In this document: in pieces, positions 1 through 8,009 of the stretch
Numbering within the stretch: position 1 is the stretch's first letter
Layout: each line of letters begins with the position of its first letter
Assembly (NCBI RefSeq): GCF_000421545.1
Contig: NZ_ATXF01000012.1
Coordinates: 83,567 to 147,566 of the forward strand
DNA: 64,000 nucleotides
Direction: 5' to 3'
Source: Agromyces italicus DSM 16388
Lineage (GTDB): Bacteria > Actinomycetota > Actinomycetes > Actinomycetales > Microbacteriaceae
Position numbers and translations under genes: made by a program
The notes under the pieces: model-generated
Database searches by the model: none
The model's input: only the letters and a program-made list of their open reading frames with translations
What the model was told of the DNA's origin: nothing

Positions 1-1576
1 GCAGCGGCGTGCGGCTCGCGAGCTCGAGCGCGAGGGCGAGCACGGTGCGCGTGTCCTCCGGCGCGATGATGCCGTCGTCCCAGAGCCGCGCGGTCGAGTG
101 GTACGGGCTGCCCTGGTCGTCGTACTGCGCGCGGATCGGATCCTTGAAGGCCTGCTCCGCGGCATCCGGCCAGGTCTCGCCCCGCATCGCGAGCTGGTCG
201 CGCTTGACCGTCGCGAGCACGGACGCCGCCTGCTCTCCACCCATCACCGAGATGCGGGCGTTCGGCCACATCCACAGGAAGCGCGGCGAGTACGCGCGCC
301 CGCACATCGAGTAGTTGCCGGCGCCGAACGACCCGCCGATGACGACGGTGAGCTTCGGCACCCTCGTCGTCGCGACGGCGGTGACCATCTTCGCGCCGTG
401 CTTGGCGATACCGCCCGCCTCGGCGTCGCGGCCGACCATGAAGCCCGAGATGTTCTGCAGGAACAGCAACGGGATGCCGCGCTGGTCGCAGAGCTCGATG
501 AAGTGCGCGCCCTTCATCGCCGACTCGCTGAACAGCACGCCGTTGTTCGCGACGATGCCGACCGGGTGGCCGTCGAGGTGCGCGAAGCCTGTGACGAGCG
601 TGTCGCCGTAGTCGGGCTTGAATTCGGCGAACTCACTGGCGTCGACGAGCCGCGCGATGACCTCGCGCACGTCGTAGGGCTGCTGCACGTCGACCGGCAC
701 GGCCGCGGTGAGCCCCGCGGGGTCGACGGCGGGGTCGCGGGGTTCGCGCACCGCCCAGGCACGCGGCGCCTGCGCGGGCAGCGTCGCGACCATGTCGCGC
801 ACGAGTTCGAGGGCGTGCTCGTCGTCTTCGGCGAGGTGATCGACGACGCCCGAGGTGCGCGAGTGCAGCTCGCCGCCGCCGAGCTCCTCGGGCGTGACGA
901 CCTCGCCGATCGCGGCCTTCACGAGGGGCGGGCCGCCGAGGAAGATGGTGCCCTGGTTCCGCACGATCACGGTCTCGTCGCTCATCGCCGGCACGTAGGC
1001 ACCGCCGGCGGTGCACGAGCCGAGCACGGCCGCGAGCTGCGGGATGCGCATCGACGAGAGCTGCGCCTGGTTGTAGAAGATGCGACCGAAGTGCTCGCGG
1101 TCGGGGAACACCTCGTCCTGGAGGGGCAGGAACGCGCCGCCCGAGTCGACGAGGTAGACGCACGGCAGCCGGTGCTCCTTCGCGACCTCCTGCGCGCGCA
1201 GATGCTTCTTCACCGTCATCGGATAGTAGGTGCCGCCCTTCACGGTGGCGTCGTTGCAGACGACCATGACGGGTCGGCCGTGCACGAGCCCGATGCCCGT
1301 GATGATGCCGGCGCCAGGCGAGTCGTCGCCGTAAAGGCCGTCGGCGGCGAGCGGCGCGAGCTCGAGGAACGGGCTGCCCTCGTCGAGCAGGCGCTCGACA
1401 CGGTCGCGGGGCAGCAGCTTGCCGCGGGCGACATGACGGTCGCGGGATGCCTCGGGCCCGCCCAGTGCGGCCGCAGCGAGTCGTCGGCGAAGCTCGGCAG
1501 CCAGTTCGGCATGAGCGCCGGCATTCGCCCGCCCGGTGTCGCCGTCGGGGTCGATCTGCGTGTGCAGGATGCCCAT
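1..1576 (-). CDS. accD1: Methylcrotonyl-CoA carboxylase carboxyltransferase (beta) subunit, 3' end cut by window
   Basis: This is the carboxyltransferase subunit of a biotin-dependent acyl-CoA carboxylase. Similarity is closest to 3-methylcrotonyl-CoA carboxylase beta (leucine breakdown), acting in the cytosol with a biotin-carrying alpha subunit. Both crotonase-like halves are visible, with oxyanion-loop motifs [10 protein letters not shown] at residues 191-200 and [11 protein letters not shown] around 420, followed by the family sequence [16 protein letters not shown]. About 525 residues lie in the window; the family is about 530-540 long, so only the last few residues (normally ending near GVFRM) are missing. 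The ATG at 1574-1576 is the first in-frame start after the divergent promoter. The gene is divergent from a TetR regulator, and the partner genes of the leucine pathway are expected beyond the window edge. Confidence 0.92.
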   Translation of the reverse strand, partial: MGILHTQIDPDGDTGRANAGAHAELAAELRRRLAAAALGGPEASRDRHVARGKLLPRDRVERLLDEGSPFLELAPLAADGLYGDDSPGAGIITGIGLVHGRPVMVVCNDATVKGGTYYPMTVKKHLRAQEVAKEHRLPCVYLVDSGGAFLPLQDEVFPDREHFGRIFYNQAQLSSMRIPQLAAVLGSCTAGGAYVPAMSDETVIVRNQGTIFLGGPPLVKAAIGEVVTPEELGGGELHSRTSGVVDHLAEDDEHALELVRDMVATLPAQAPRAWAVREPRDPAVDPAGLTAAVPVDVQQPYDVREVIARLVDASEFAEFKPDYGDTLVTGFAHLDGHPVGIVANNGVLFSESAMKGAHFIELCDQRGIPLLFLQNISGFMVGRDAEAGGIAKHGAKMVTAVATTRVPKLTVVIGGSFGAGNYSMCGRAYSPRFLWMWPNARISVMGGEQAASVLATVKRDQLAMRGETWPDAAEQAFKDPIRAQYDDQGSPYHSTARLWDDGIIAPEDTRTVLALALELASRTPL

Positions 1577-1646
1577 GGGCTCAGCTCGTCTCGCTCGGTC
1601 CGTCGTCGTCGACGGCGCGCCCCCTTGCCGCGGGCACCTGGTTTCG

Positions 1647-1662
1647 GTTAGTGTGCACTAAC
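1647..1662. promoter_or_regulatory. TetR-type operator candidate 1
   Basis: GTTAGTG-TG-CACTAAC is a perfect 7-bp inverted repeat around a 2-bp centre. It lies between the divergent carboxylase and TetR genes and is the likely binding site of that TetR protein. Binding is inferred; the symmetry is seen directly. Confidence 0.6.
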
Positions 1663-1674
1663 TCGATTCCCGAT

Positions 1675-1690
1675 GTTAGCGAGCGTTAAC
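1675..1690. promoter_or_regulatory. TetR-type operator candidate 2
   Basis: GTTAGCG-AG-CGTTAAC is a second 16-bp imperfect palindrome of the same design (6 of 7 arm pairs), centred 28 bp from the first. It ends 4 nt before the tetR ATG, so binding here would block translation or transcription of the regulator itself (autoregulation). Confidence 0.55.
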
Positions 1691-1694
1691 CGAG

Positions 1695-2375
1695 ATGGCA
1701 AGCAGCCCAGCAGCACCCACCGCGACCGCACCCGCCTCCGTCGAGCCCACCGCGACCGCACCCACCACCGTCGCACCCGCCTCGGCGTCGCTCACCGAGC
1801 GAGGCAGGCAGAAGGCCGACCGCCGTGCCGCGATCCTCGCCGCCGCCGCGACGCTCTTCGCCGAACGCGGCTACGCGGGCGTCACCATCGAAGACCTCGG
1901 CACCGCGGTCGGCGTCTCCGGGCCGGCCGTCTACCGCCACTTCGCCGGCAAGGCCGCTGTGCTCGCGGCCATCCTCGAGGGCGCGAGCCGGGCCCTCCTC
2001 GACGGAGCCGAGCGGGTGGTCGACGAGGCATCCGACCCCGAACACTCGCTGCGCGCGCTCATCGCGCACCACGTCGACTTCGCCCTCGGCGACGCCGACG
2101 TCATCCTCGTGCAGGATCGCGAACTCGAGCAGCTCGACGCGGGTGCGCGCCACGACGTACGCCTCCTCCAGCGCCGCTACGTCGAGCACTGGGTCGACGT
2201 GCTCTCCCGACTCCGGCCCGATCGGGCCGAGGCGGAGCTCAGGGTCAGGGCACACGCCGCCTTCGGCCTCCTGAACTCCACTCCGCACAGCGCCCGCATC
2301 CCCGGGCGCCGACCTGCCGACGGCGCTGTCCGCGGCATCCTGGAGGAGATGGCATGGGCGAGCCTCATGTCGTGA
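1695..2375 (+). CDS. TetR/AcrR family regulator, divergent from carboxylase
   Basis: A 226-residue one-component regulator. After a low-complexity Ala/Thr/Pro leader (residues 1-33) comes a typical TetR helix-turn-helix (about residues 40-85, including TIEDLGTAVGVSGPAVYRHF), then a helical ligand domain that probably senses an acyl-CoA or a related compound. Two operator-like palindromes lie just upstream, one almost touching the start codon, and no clear ribosome site is visible. Divergent placement suggests control of the leucine-pathway carboxylase and of itself. Its 3' end overlaps the next gene by 22 bp. Confidence 0.88.
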   Translation: MASSPAAPTATAPASVEPTATAPTTVAPASASLTERGRQKADRRAAILAAAATLFAERGYAGVTIEDLGTAVGVSGPAVYRHFAGKAAVLAAILEGASRALLDGAERVVDEASDPEHSLRALIAHHVDFALGDADVILVQDRELEQLDAGARHDVRLLQRRYVEHWVDVLSRLRPDRAEAELRVRAHAAFGLLNSTPHSARIPGRRPADGAVRGILEEMAWASLMS

Positions 2376-2836
2376 CGCTGCGCGCGACCCGCGACGGCGA
2401 TCTCGATGCACTGTTCCTGATCGAACAGGACCCGGTCGCGGTCCGGATGGCGGCCTTCACCCCGCCCGATCCGAGCGACCGTGCCATGTTCGACGCGCAC
2501 TGGCGCAGGTTGCTCGACGACCCCGCCGTGGACGCCCGCACCGTGCGCGCCGACGGCGCGATCGTGGGCAGCGTCGCTCGCTGGTACGACGAGGGCGCCC
2601 CCGAGATCACGTGCTGGGTCGACCGCGCGCAGTGGGGCCGCGGCATCGCGACGCGCGCCGTGCACCTCCTGCTCGACGTACTCGACGAGCGCCCGGTGCG
2701 CGCCCGCGTCGCCGCCGACAACGCCGGATCGATCGCCGTGCTCGAGAAGCTCGGCTTCGAGCACATCGGCACCGAGCAGGGCTACGCGAACGCCCGCGAG
2801 GCCGAGATCGAAGAGCGGGTCTACCGGCTCGGCTGA
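2354..2836 (+). CDS. GNAT family N-acetyltransferase
   Basis: A 160-residue acetyltransferase of the GNAT fold (RimJ-like type). The acetyl-CoA loop appears as WGRGIATRAV (about residues 93-102), and the C-terminal half has the usual N-x-x-S-I-x-V-L-E-K-L-G-F-E signature. The ATG at 2354 lies inside the end of the tetR gene and has a GGAGGAG site 5-6 nt upstream, so translation is coupled to the regulator. The substrate is unknown. The gene is convergent with the dehydratase gene that follows; a weak hairpin (AGCGGGTG at 2845, CACCCGCT at 2904) may end both transcripts. Confidence 0.87.
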   Translation: MGEPHVVTLRATRDGDLDALFLIEQDPVAVRMAAFTPPDPSDRAMFDAHWRRLLDDPAVDARTVRADGAIVGSVARWYDEGAPEITCWVDRAQWGRGIATRAVHLLLDVLDERPVRARVAADNAGSIAVLEKLGFEHIGTEQGYANAREAEIEERVYRLG

Positions 2837-2914
2837 CGAGTCCGAGCGGGTGGATGCCTCGTCGTCGCGCGGCGACGGGAGCGCCCGCACGATTCGCTGC
2901 ACGCACCCGCTTGG

Positions 2915-3229
2915 TCAGTTGCCGGGCCGCGCGCCCTGCCCGTCGGCGAGCGCGGCGATGCGCCGGGCGAGTTCGATATCGCGAGACGTGACGCCGCCGA
3001 CGTCGTGCGAACTCAGCTCGAAGGCGATGCGCCCCCAGCCGAGCCGCACGTCGGGGTGGTGGTCGAGCGCGTCGGCGATGAGCGCAACCTCGTCGAGGAG
3101 CTCGACGGCGCTCGCGAAGTCGTCGGTGCGGTAGGTGCCGTCGAGCCGGTCACCGGTGTGCACGAAGGCCGTGCCCGCCAGCTCGTCGGCCGTCTCGGCC
3201 GGGGTGAGGATGCGCCGCGGGTCGCTCAT
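2915..3229 (-). CDS. 4a-hydroxytetrahydrobiopterin dehydratase (PCD/DCoH family)
   Basis: A 104-residue protein of the pterin-4a-carbinolamine dehydratase family, which removes water from 4a-hydroxytetrahydropterin to recycle the cofactor. The active-site signature is present: DHHPD (His57, His58), Trp65, and SSHDVGGVTSRD with His75. Length is normal for the family. The ATG at 3229 has a GAGGAGG site about 9 nt upstream. No pterin-dependent hydroxylase is in the window, so its real substrate here is unknown; actinobacterial homologues are often annotated only as putative dehydratases. Confidence 0.88.
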   Translation of the reverse strand: MSDPRRILTPAETADELAGTAFVHTGDRLDGTYRTDDFASAVELLDEVALIADALDHHPDVRLGWGRIAFELSSHDVGGVTSRDIELARRIAALADGQGARPGN

Positions 3230-3266
3230 ACCGCCATCATCCTCCTCTACCCGCCCCGACGCCCGT

Positions 3267-3322
3267 CGAGTCGCCGAAAACCGTCCTTCCGGGTTGGGTT
3301 TCGAGCACTTCTTGGCGACTCG
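3267..3322. repeat. Inverted repeat upstream of the dehydratase gene
   Basis: CGAGTCGCCGA (3267-3277) and TTGGCGACTCG (3312-3322) pair at 10 of 11 positions around a 34-nt loop. The structure fills part of the 164-bp gap between the E2 gene and the dehydratase gene. It could end the bkd transcript or act as a leader structure; no T-run follows it. Confidence 0.45.
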
Positions 3323-3393
3323 GTGGAAGGAGGGGCGGCGGGAGCGGGGCGAGGTAGGCGAGGTCGGCCTGGGGACGGCCCCGCGTCGCGCGA

Positions 3394-4812
3394 TCACATC
3401 ATCGTCAGCGCGCGACCCGGCTCGCGGAGGACCGCGCCGATGTCGGCGAGGAAGCGCGAGCCCTGCTCGCCGTCGACCAGGCGGTGATCGAACGAGAGGC
3501 TCAACGTCATGACCTCGCGGAGCGCGATCTCGCCCCGGTGCTCCCACGGCTGCCGGCGCACGGCCCCCATCGCGAGGATCGCCGCCTCTCCCGGGTTCAG
3601 GATCGGCGTGCCCGCATCGATGCCGAAGACGCCGATGTTCGTGATCGAGATGGTGCCGCCCGCGAGCGCCGACGGGCTCGTTCGGCCCGAGCGGGCCGTC
3701 TCGGCCAGCGCGGTGATCGCGTCGGCGAGCTCGAGCAGGGTGAGCCCGTCTGCGCCGGGGATGTTCGGCACGACGAGTCCGCGTTCGGTCGCCGCCGCGA
3801 TGCCGAGGTTGACCCCGGCGAACTGCACGATCTCCTGCGCCTCCTCGTCCCACCGGGCGTTCACCTCGGGCGTGCGCCGCGCGGCGATGCAGAGTGCCTT
3901 CGCGACGACCGCGAGCGGCGTCACGCGATGGGCGGCGAGCGCGCGGTCCTCGCGGAGGCCGCGCACGAGCTCCATCGTCTCGGTGACGTCGATCGTCAGG
4001 AACTCGGTCACGTGCGGCGCCGTGAACGCACTGCGCACCATCGCCGCGGCGGTGTGCTTGCGCACGCCCTTGATCGGAATGCGGGTCTCGGCGGGCCGGG
4101 ACCCCGTCGCGGGTCGCGGCGCGGCGGCGTCGGCTTCCGCGCGCAGCGCCGCGGCGGGCGCGGGACCGCCCGTTTCCGCCGCGGAGGCCGCGCGCTCGAC
4201 ATCGTCTCGCGTGATCAGGCCGCGCGGGCCGGTGCCCGCGACACCTTCGAGTTCGAGCCCGAGGTCGCGTGCGAGCTTGCGCACCGGCGGGGTCGAGCGC
4301 GGTCGCTCGGCGATGATCGCCTCGGCGGCGGCCGGCTCGACGGCGGCAGTGCTCGGTTCGGCCACCGAGACTGCGCGCCCACGCGCCCGGCGCTTCGGCC
4401 CGCCCTCGTCGCGGGCTCCGTAACCCACGAGATTCGGGCCGGGCGCGGCCTCGCGCGACGTGTCAGCGCCACCGGCCGTCGGCTCGGGCGCCGCTGGCGC
4501 ATCCGCCGCGGCGTCCTCCACCGCAGGCCCCCGCCCCGTGGCATCCGCCTCGTCTGTCAGCGCACCCGCCGGCTCGCCGGTGTCGCAGGAGAACAGCGGT
4601 GCACCGACATCGATCGTCTCCCCCTCGGCCGCGTGCAGGGCGGTGATGACGCCCGCGTACGGAGAGGGCAGCTCGACGACGGCCTTCGCGGTCTCGACGT
4701 CGGCGATGATCTGGTTGAGTTCGACGCGGTCGCCCACGGCGACGCGCCAGGCGACGATCTCGGACTCGGTGAGCCCCTCACCGAGGTCGGGCAGCGGGAA
4801 GTCGCGGATCAT
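3394..4812 (-). CDS. bkdC: Branched-chain 2-oxoacid dehydrogenase E2 (dihydrolipoyl acyltransferase)
   Basis: The E2 core of a 2-oxoacid dehydrogenase complex, moving the acyl group from E1 to CoA. Domains in order: a lipoyl domain (residues 1-80) with the lipoylated Lys43 in DVETAKA, a long Ala/Pro/Glu linker, an E1/E3-binding domain (about 175-210, VRKLARDLGLELEGVAGTGPRG split across its helices), and the acyltransferase domain ending with the catalytic FDHRLVDG motif. The ATG at 4812 is preferred because GGAGG sits 7 nt upstream; the GTG at 4818, which overlaps the E1beta stop, would leave only 1 nt. Last gene of the bkdA-bkdB-bkdC operon. The E3 subunit is not in the window. Confidence 0.92.
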   Translation of the reverse strand: MIRDFPLPDLGEGLTESEIVAWRVAVGDRVELNQIIADVETAKAVVELPSPYAGVITALHAAEGETIDVGAPLFSCDTGEPAGALTDEADATGRGPAVEDAAADAPAAPEPTAGGADTSREAAPGPNLVGYGARDEGGPKRRARGRAVSVAEPSTAAVEPAAAEAIIAERPRSTPPVRKLARDLGLELEGVAGTGPRGLITRDDVERAASAAETGGPAPAAALRAEADAAAPRPATGSRPAETRIPIKGVRKHTAAAMVRSAFTAPHVTEFLTIDVTETMELVRGLREDRALAAHRVTPLAVVAKALCIAARRTPEVNARWDEEAQEIVQFAGVNLGIAAATERGLVVPNIPGADGLTLLELADAITALAETARSGRTSPSALAGGTISITNIGVFGIDAGTPILNPGEAAILAMGAVRRQPWEHRGEIALREVMTLSLSFDHRLVDGEQGSRFLADIGAVLREPGRALTMM

Positions 4813-4814
4813 CG

Positions 4815-5825
4815 TCACGCCTCCACCCCGCTCAACGAGTTCGGGCGGCCGAGAGCGCGATCGACGCCGTCGAGGATCCGGTCGAGGTCGGGCAGATGAT
4901 GACGCTCGAGTTTCGCCGGCGGGTACGGGATGTCGTGGCCCGTGACCCGCACCGGCGCCGCCTCGAGGAACTCGAAGCAGCGTTCGGTGATCGACGCGGC
5001 GATCTCGGCGCCCATGCCGCCCTGCTGGCCCGCTTCGTGCGCGATCACGAGCCGGCCGGTGCGCCGCACCGACGCCTCGATCGGCGCGTAGTCGATCGGG
5101 GCGAGCGAACGCAGGTCGATCACCTCGAGGGAGATGCCCTCCTCCTCGGCCGCGGTCGCGGCATCCCTCGCCGTCTGCACGAGCGCGCCGTAGGTGACGA
5201 GCGTGACGTCGCTGCCGCGCGAGAGCGTCGCCGCGACGCCCATCGGAGGTGCGTCGGCGAGGCTCGCCGACTCGTCGACCTCGCCCTTCACGTGGTAGCG
5301 GCGCTTCGGCTCGAAGAACAGCACCGGGTCGTCGCTCGCGATCGCCTGCCGCAGCATGACGTACGCGTCGGCGGGGTTCGAGCAGGCCACGACCCGCAGG
5401 CCCGCGGTGTGTGCGAAGTACGCCTCGGGCGACTCCGAGTGGTGCTCGGCCGCACCGATGCCCCCGCCGAACGGCACGCGGATCGTGATGGGCATCTTCA
5501 CCGTGCCGCGTGAACGGTAGTGCAGCTTCGCGACCTGGGCGACGATCTGGTCGAACCCGGGGTAGATGAAGCCGTCGAACTGGATCTCGACGACCGGCCG
5601 GAACCCGCGGTACGCGAGCCCGACCGCCGTGCCGATGAGGCCGGCCTCCGAGAGCGGCGAGTCGACGACGCGATTCGCGCCGAACTCGGCCTTCAGCCCG
5701 TCGGTCACGCGGAACACGCCGCCGAGAGTGCCGATGTCCTCACCCATGAGCACGACCTTGTCGTCGTCGGCGAGGGCGCGCCGGAGACCGGCGTTCAGGG
5801 CCTTGGCGAGCGTCAGCTGCGTCAT
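4815..5825 (-). CDS. bkdB: Branched-chain 2-oxoacid dehydrogenase E1 beta subunit
   Basis: A 336-residue transketolase-type E1 beta subunit. It pairs with E1 alpha to form the thiamine-diphosphate active site that decarboxylates branched-chain 2-oxoacids from valine, leucine and isoleucine. Visible family features are VLMGEDIGTLGGVFRVT near the start, the RVVDSPLSEAG segment, GGGIGAAEHHSES with the conserved His pair, and the C-terminal transketolase domain (VIDLRSLAPID). The start ATG overlaps the E1 alpha stop codon (ATGA, 5822-5825), so the two subunits are translationally coupled in equal amounts. Confidence 0.93.
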   Translation of the reverse strand: MTQLTLAKALNAGLRRALADDDKVVLMGEDIGTLGGVFRVTDGLKAEFGANRVVDSPLSEAGLIGTAVGLAYRGFRPVVEIQFDGFIYPGFDQIVAQVAKLHYRSRGTVKMPITIRVPFGGGIGAAEHHSESPEAYFAHTAGLRVVACSNPADAYVMLRQAIASDDPVLFFEPKRRYHVKGEVDESASLADAPPMGVAATLSRGSDVTLVTYGALVQTARDAATAAEEEGISLEVIDLRSLAPIDYAPIEASVRRTGRLVIAHEAGQQGGMGAEIAASITERCFEFLEAAPVRVTGHDIPYPPAKLERHHLPDLDRILDGVDRALGRPNSLSGVEA

Positions 5826-7003
5826 CGCACGCCTCCTTCGGTGCTGCTGGATGCCTCGGGCGCGGCGCCTGCGGCCGGCGTCTCGCGCTCGCCCGGCTCG
5901 TCGAACATCGCGAGGTAGCGCGCGTAGTTCGCGCGCTGGCGCTCGAGGTGGCTGTTCGGCTCGGCGTAGACGTGGTCGAACACGCTGAGCGGCTCGGGGT
6001 CGCCGAGGGTCGTGATCGCGGCACGAAGCTCGGCGGCGACCCGGTCGGCCTCGGCGGTGGCCTCGCGTTCGAGACCCGCGATGTCGACGCCCGAGCCGTC
6101 GAGGTAGGCGAGCACGCGGGAGATGGGGTCGCGCTCGCGCCACTCGGCGAGTTCTGCGTCGCCGCGGTACCGCTTCGGGTCGTCGGCGGTCGTGTGCGGC
6201 CCCATCCGGTAGGTGACGGCCTCGATGAGGCTCGGCCCCTCGCCGCGGCGGGCGCGGTCGAGGGCGAAGCGGGTCGCCGCGAGCACGGCGAGCACGTCGT
6301 TGCCGTCGACGCGGAGGCCGGGCATGCCGAAGCCGTCGGCACGACGCGCGATCGCCTGCTTGGACTGGAGGCCGACCGGCTCGGAGATCGCCCATTGGTT
6401 GTTCTGGCAGAAGAAGACGACGGGGGCGTCGAAGCTCGAGGCGAAGACGAGCGCCTCGTTCACGTCGCCCTCGCTCGTCGCGCCGTCGCCGAAGTAGGCG
6501 ATGGAGGCGGCGTCGGACCCCTCCCAGCGGAGCCCCATCGCGTAGCCCGTGGCGTGCAGCGCCTGCGCGCCGATGATGATCTGCGGCACGGCCATGTTGT
6601 GCTCGTACGGGTTCCAGCCCGAAGCCGCCGTGCCGCGCCAGACGCTCAGCAGCTGGGCGGGAGCCACCCTGCGGTGCCATGCGAGCGCATGCTCGCGGTA
6701 GCTCGAGAACACGAAGTCGTCGTCGCGGAGCGCGTGGGCCGAGCCGATCTGGGCGGCCTCCTGTCCGACGAGCGGCGGCCACAGACCGAGCTCGCCCTGC
6801 CGCTGCAGCGCGGTGGCCTCGGTGTCGATGCGGCGCACCACCACCATGTCGCGGTAGAGACGGCCGAGCACCTCGAGGTCGACGTCGGCGACCCACGGAT
6901 CGTACTCGGCGTTGCGCACCCGCTCACCCGTGGGGGTGATCAGCTGCACGAAGGGGTCGGGGCGTGTCAGGAGGCCGGTGGCGTCTCGGTCGGATGGGGT
7001 CAT
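5822..7003 (-). CDS. bkdA: Branched-chain 2-oxoacid dehydrogenase E1 alpha subunit
   Basis: A 393-residue E1 alpha subunit. The thiamine-diphosphate/Mg motif runs from GDGATSEGD (residues 172-180) to the NN pair at 201-202. The later segment YRMGPHTTADDP is typical of branched-chain rather than pyruvate E1 alpha chains. The ATG at 7003 follows GAGGATCGACG, a good ribosome site. First gene of the three-gene operon, divergent from an Lrp/AsnC regulator that probably controls it, as BkdR does in other bacteria. Methylcrotonyl-CoA carboxylase next door supports a branched-chain amino acid role. Confidence 0.93.
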   Translation of the reverse strand: MTPSDRDATGLLTRPDPFVQLITPTGERVRNAEYDPWVADVDLEVLGRLYRDMVVVRRIDTEATALQRQGELGLWPPLVGQEAAQIGSAHALRDDDFVFSSYREHALAWHRRVAPAQLLSVWRGTAASGWNPYEHNMAVPQIIIGAQALHATGYAMGLRWEGSDAASIAYFGDGATSEGDVNEALVFASSFDAPVVFFCQNNQWAISEPVGLQSKQAIARRADGFGMPGLRVDGNDVLAVLAATRFALDRARRGEGPSLIEAVTYRMGPHTTADDPKRYRGDAELAEWRERDPISRVLAYLDGSGVDIAGLEREATAEADRVAAELRAAITTLGDPEPLSVFDHVYAEPNSHLERQRANYARYLAMFDEPGERETPAAGAAPEASSSTEGGVR

Positions 7004-7096
7004 CGTCGATCCTCGCTCTCAGCGGGCCCGCTTCGTGGGCAGCCCGCACCGGCGTCTCTGCCGGATACCGTGAGCGTACGTCGATCGGTCACTCAG

Positions 7097-7121
7097 CTCA
7101 AGCAAGCGTGGACGCATTGAG
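7097..7121. promoter_or_regulatory. Possible Lrp/AsnC site between divergent genes
   Basis: A loose inverted repeat with outer arms CTCAA and TTGAG and inner GCGT/ACGC lies in the 165-bp gap between bkdA and the Lrp-type gene. The symmetry is weak, so this is only a candidate. Confidence 0.25.
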
Positions 7122-7154
7122 CATGTTGCCAAGCCCCGCCCGGCGGCACGGTGC

Positions 7155-7160
7155 TATCGT
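7155..7160 (+). promoter_or_regulatory. -10-like hexamer for a leaderless mRNA
   Basis: TATCGT ends 8 nt before the ATG at 7169, with no Shine-Dalgarno sequence between them. Confidence 0.45.
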
Positions 7161-7168
7161 GTGGCGTT

Positions 7169-7627
7169 ATGACCGGTTACGACGCCGTCGATCGAGCGCT
7201 GCTCTCGGCCCTCTCGCCCGATCCGCGTGCGACGGTGGTCGCACTCGCCGACCGCCTCGGACTCTCGCGCAACACGGTGCAGGCGAGGATGGCCCGCCTC
7301 GAGTCGTCGGGCGCGTTCCTCTCGTTCGAGCGCAGCATCGACCCCGCTCCGCTCGGCTACCCGATCGAGGCGTTCATCGCGGTGCACGTGCGCCAGAAAC
7401 TGCTCGGCGAGGTCGTCGACCTGATCGCCGCGATCCCCGAGGTCATCCAGGCGCACGGCCTCTCGGGGTCGATCGACCTGCTCGTGCGGGTGGTGTGCCG
7501 CGATGCCCACGACCTGTTCCGCATCGACGGCGAGATCCTCGCGATCGACGGCGTCGAGCGAACCGAGACATCCCTCGCGATGGGCGAGCTCATCCCCTAC
7601 CGCCTGGGGCCGCTGCTCGGGCGCTGA
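7169..7627 (+). CDS. Lrp/AsnC family regulator, probable regulator of the bkd operon
   Basis: A 152-residue feast/famine regulator: an N-terminal winged helix-turn-helix (residues 3-60, including ALADRLGLSRNTVQARMARLE) and a C-terminal RAM ligand domain (about 70-145) with the typical beta-alpha-beta pattern. It probably binds an amino acid and acts as an oligomer. Divergence from bkdABC is the usual arrangement for a regulator of branched-chain oxoacid breakdown. The start is placed at 7169 because an upstream GTG would add residues outside the family and a -10-like hexamer lies 8 nt before the ATG. Confidence 0.88.
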   Translation: MTGYDAVDRALLSALSPDPRATVVALADRLGLSRNTVQARMARLESSGAFLSFERSIDPAPLGYPIEAFIAVHVRQKLLGEVVDLIAAIPEVIQAHGLSGSIDLLVRVVCRDAHDLFRIDGEILAIDGVERTETSLAMGELIPYRLGPLLGR

Positions 7628-7961
7628 GCGCCTTCTCCGGTTGCAGAGAAACCACGTGATGTCGACGACGCGCTGAAGTCGCTCGCCCGCTGCGAGTGCG
7701 AATCCACAGCTTGCGAGCCGTCGAGGCGACCGTGACCGCCAGCTCGGCCGGTTCGAGGCCCGCGCGGCAGGTCCTCGCCGAGCGCGACGCGCTGCTCGGC
7801 CGGGCGAACATCCGCCTGCTCCGAGACGCCGACCGTGGCAGAAGCTCCGCCACAAGATCGGAGATCGCCACCTGATCGGGTGATTCCGCCGGATCGAGCC
7901 GAACCGGTGCAGATCTCCGATTCGGTGGCGCGGGGCGATCCGCGAGACCTCGGCAACGCAG
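7628..7961. other. Gene-free stretch between the Lrp-type gene and the pnp terminator
   Basis: About 330 bp with no convincing gene on either strand. The only clear structure is the imperfect inverted repeat at 7848-7930, listed separately. Codon-like composition without a start or a family match suggests it may be decayed coding DNA. Confidence 0.4.
7848..7930. repeat. Imperfect 19-bp inverted repeat
   Basis: CGCCACAAGATCGGAGATC (7848-7866) pairs with GATCTCCGATTCGGTGGCG (7912-7930) at 16 of 19 positions, leaving a 45-nt loop. No gene explains it. Confidence 0.5.
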
Positions 7962-7989
7962 GATGCCCCGCCCGAGTGGGCGGGGCATC
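7962..7989 (-). terminator. Terminator of pnp
   Basis: GATGCCCCGCCC, loop GAGT, GGGCGGGGCATC: a perfect 12-bp stem 20 bp past the pnp stop codon. There is no long T-run, as is usual in high-GC actinobacteria. Confidence 0.8.
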
Positions 7990-8009
7990 ATGCGTCTCAG
8001 ACTCGACGA

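Noticed and set aside
2845..2911. Hairpin AGCGGGTG/CACCCGCT as a terminator between the GNAT and dehydratase genes
   Set aside because: Only 8 bp with a loop of about 50 nt containing other partial stems. Too weak to list as a separate terminator.
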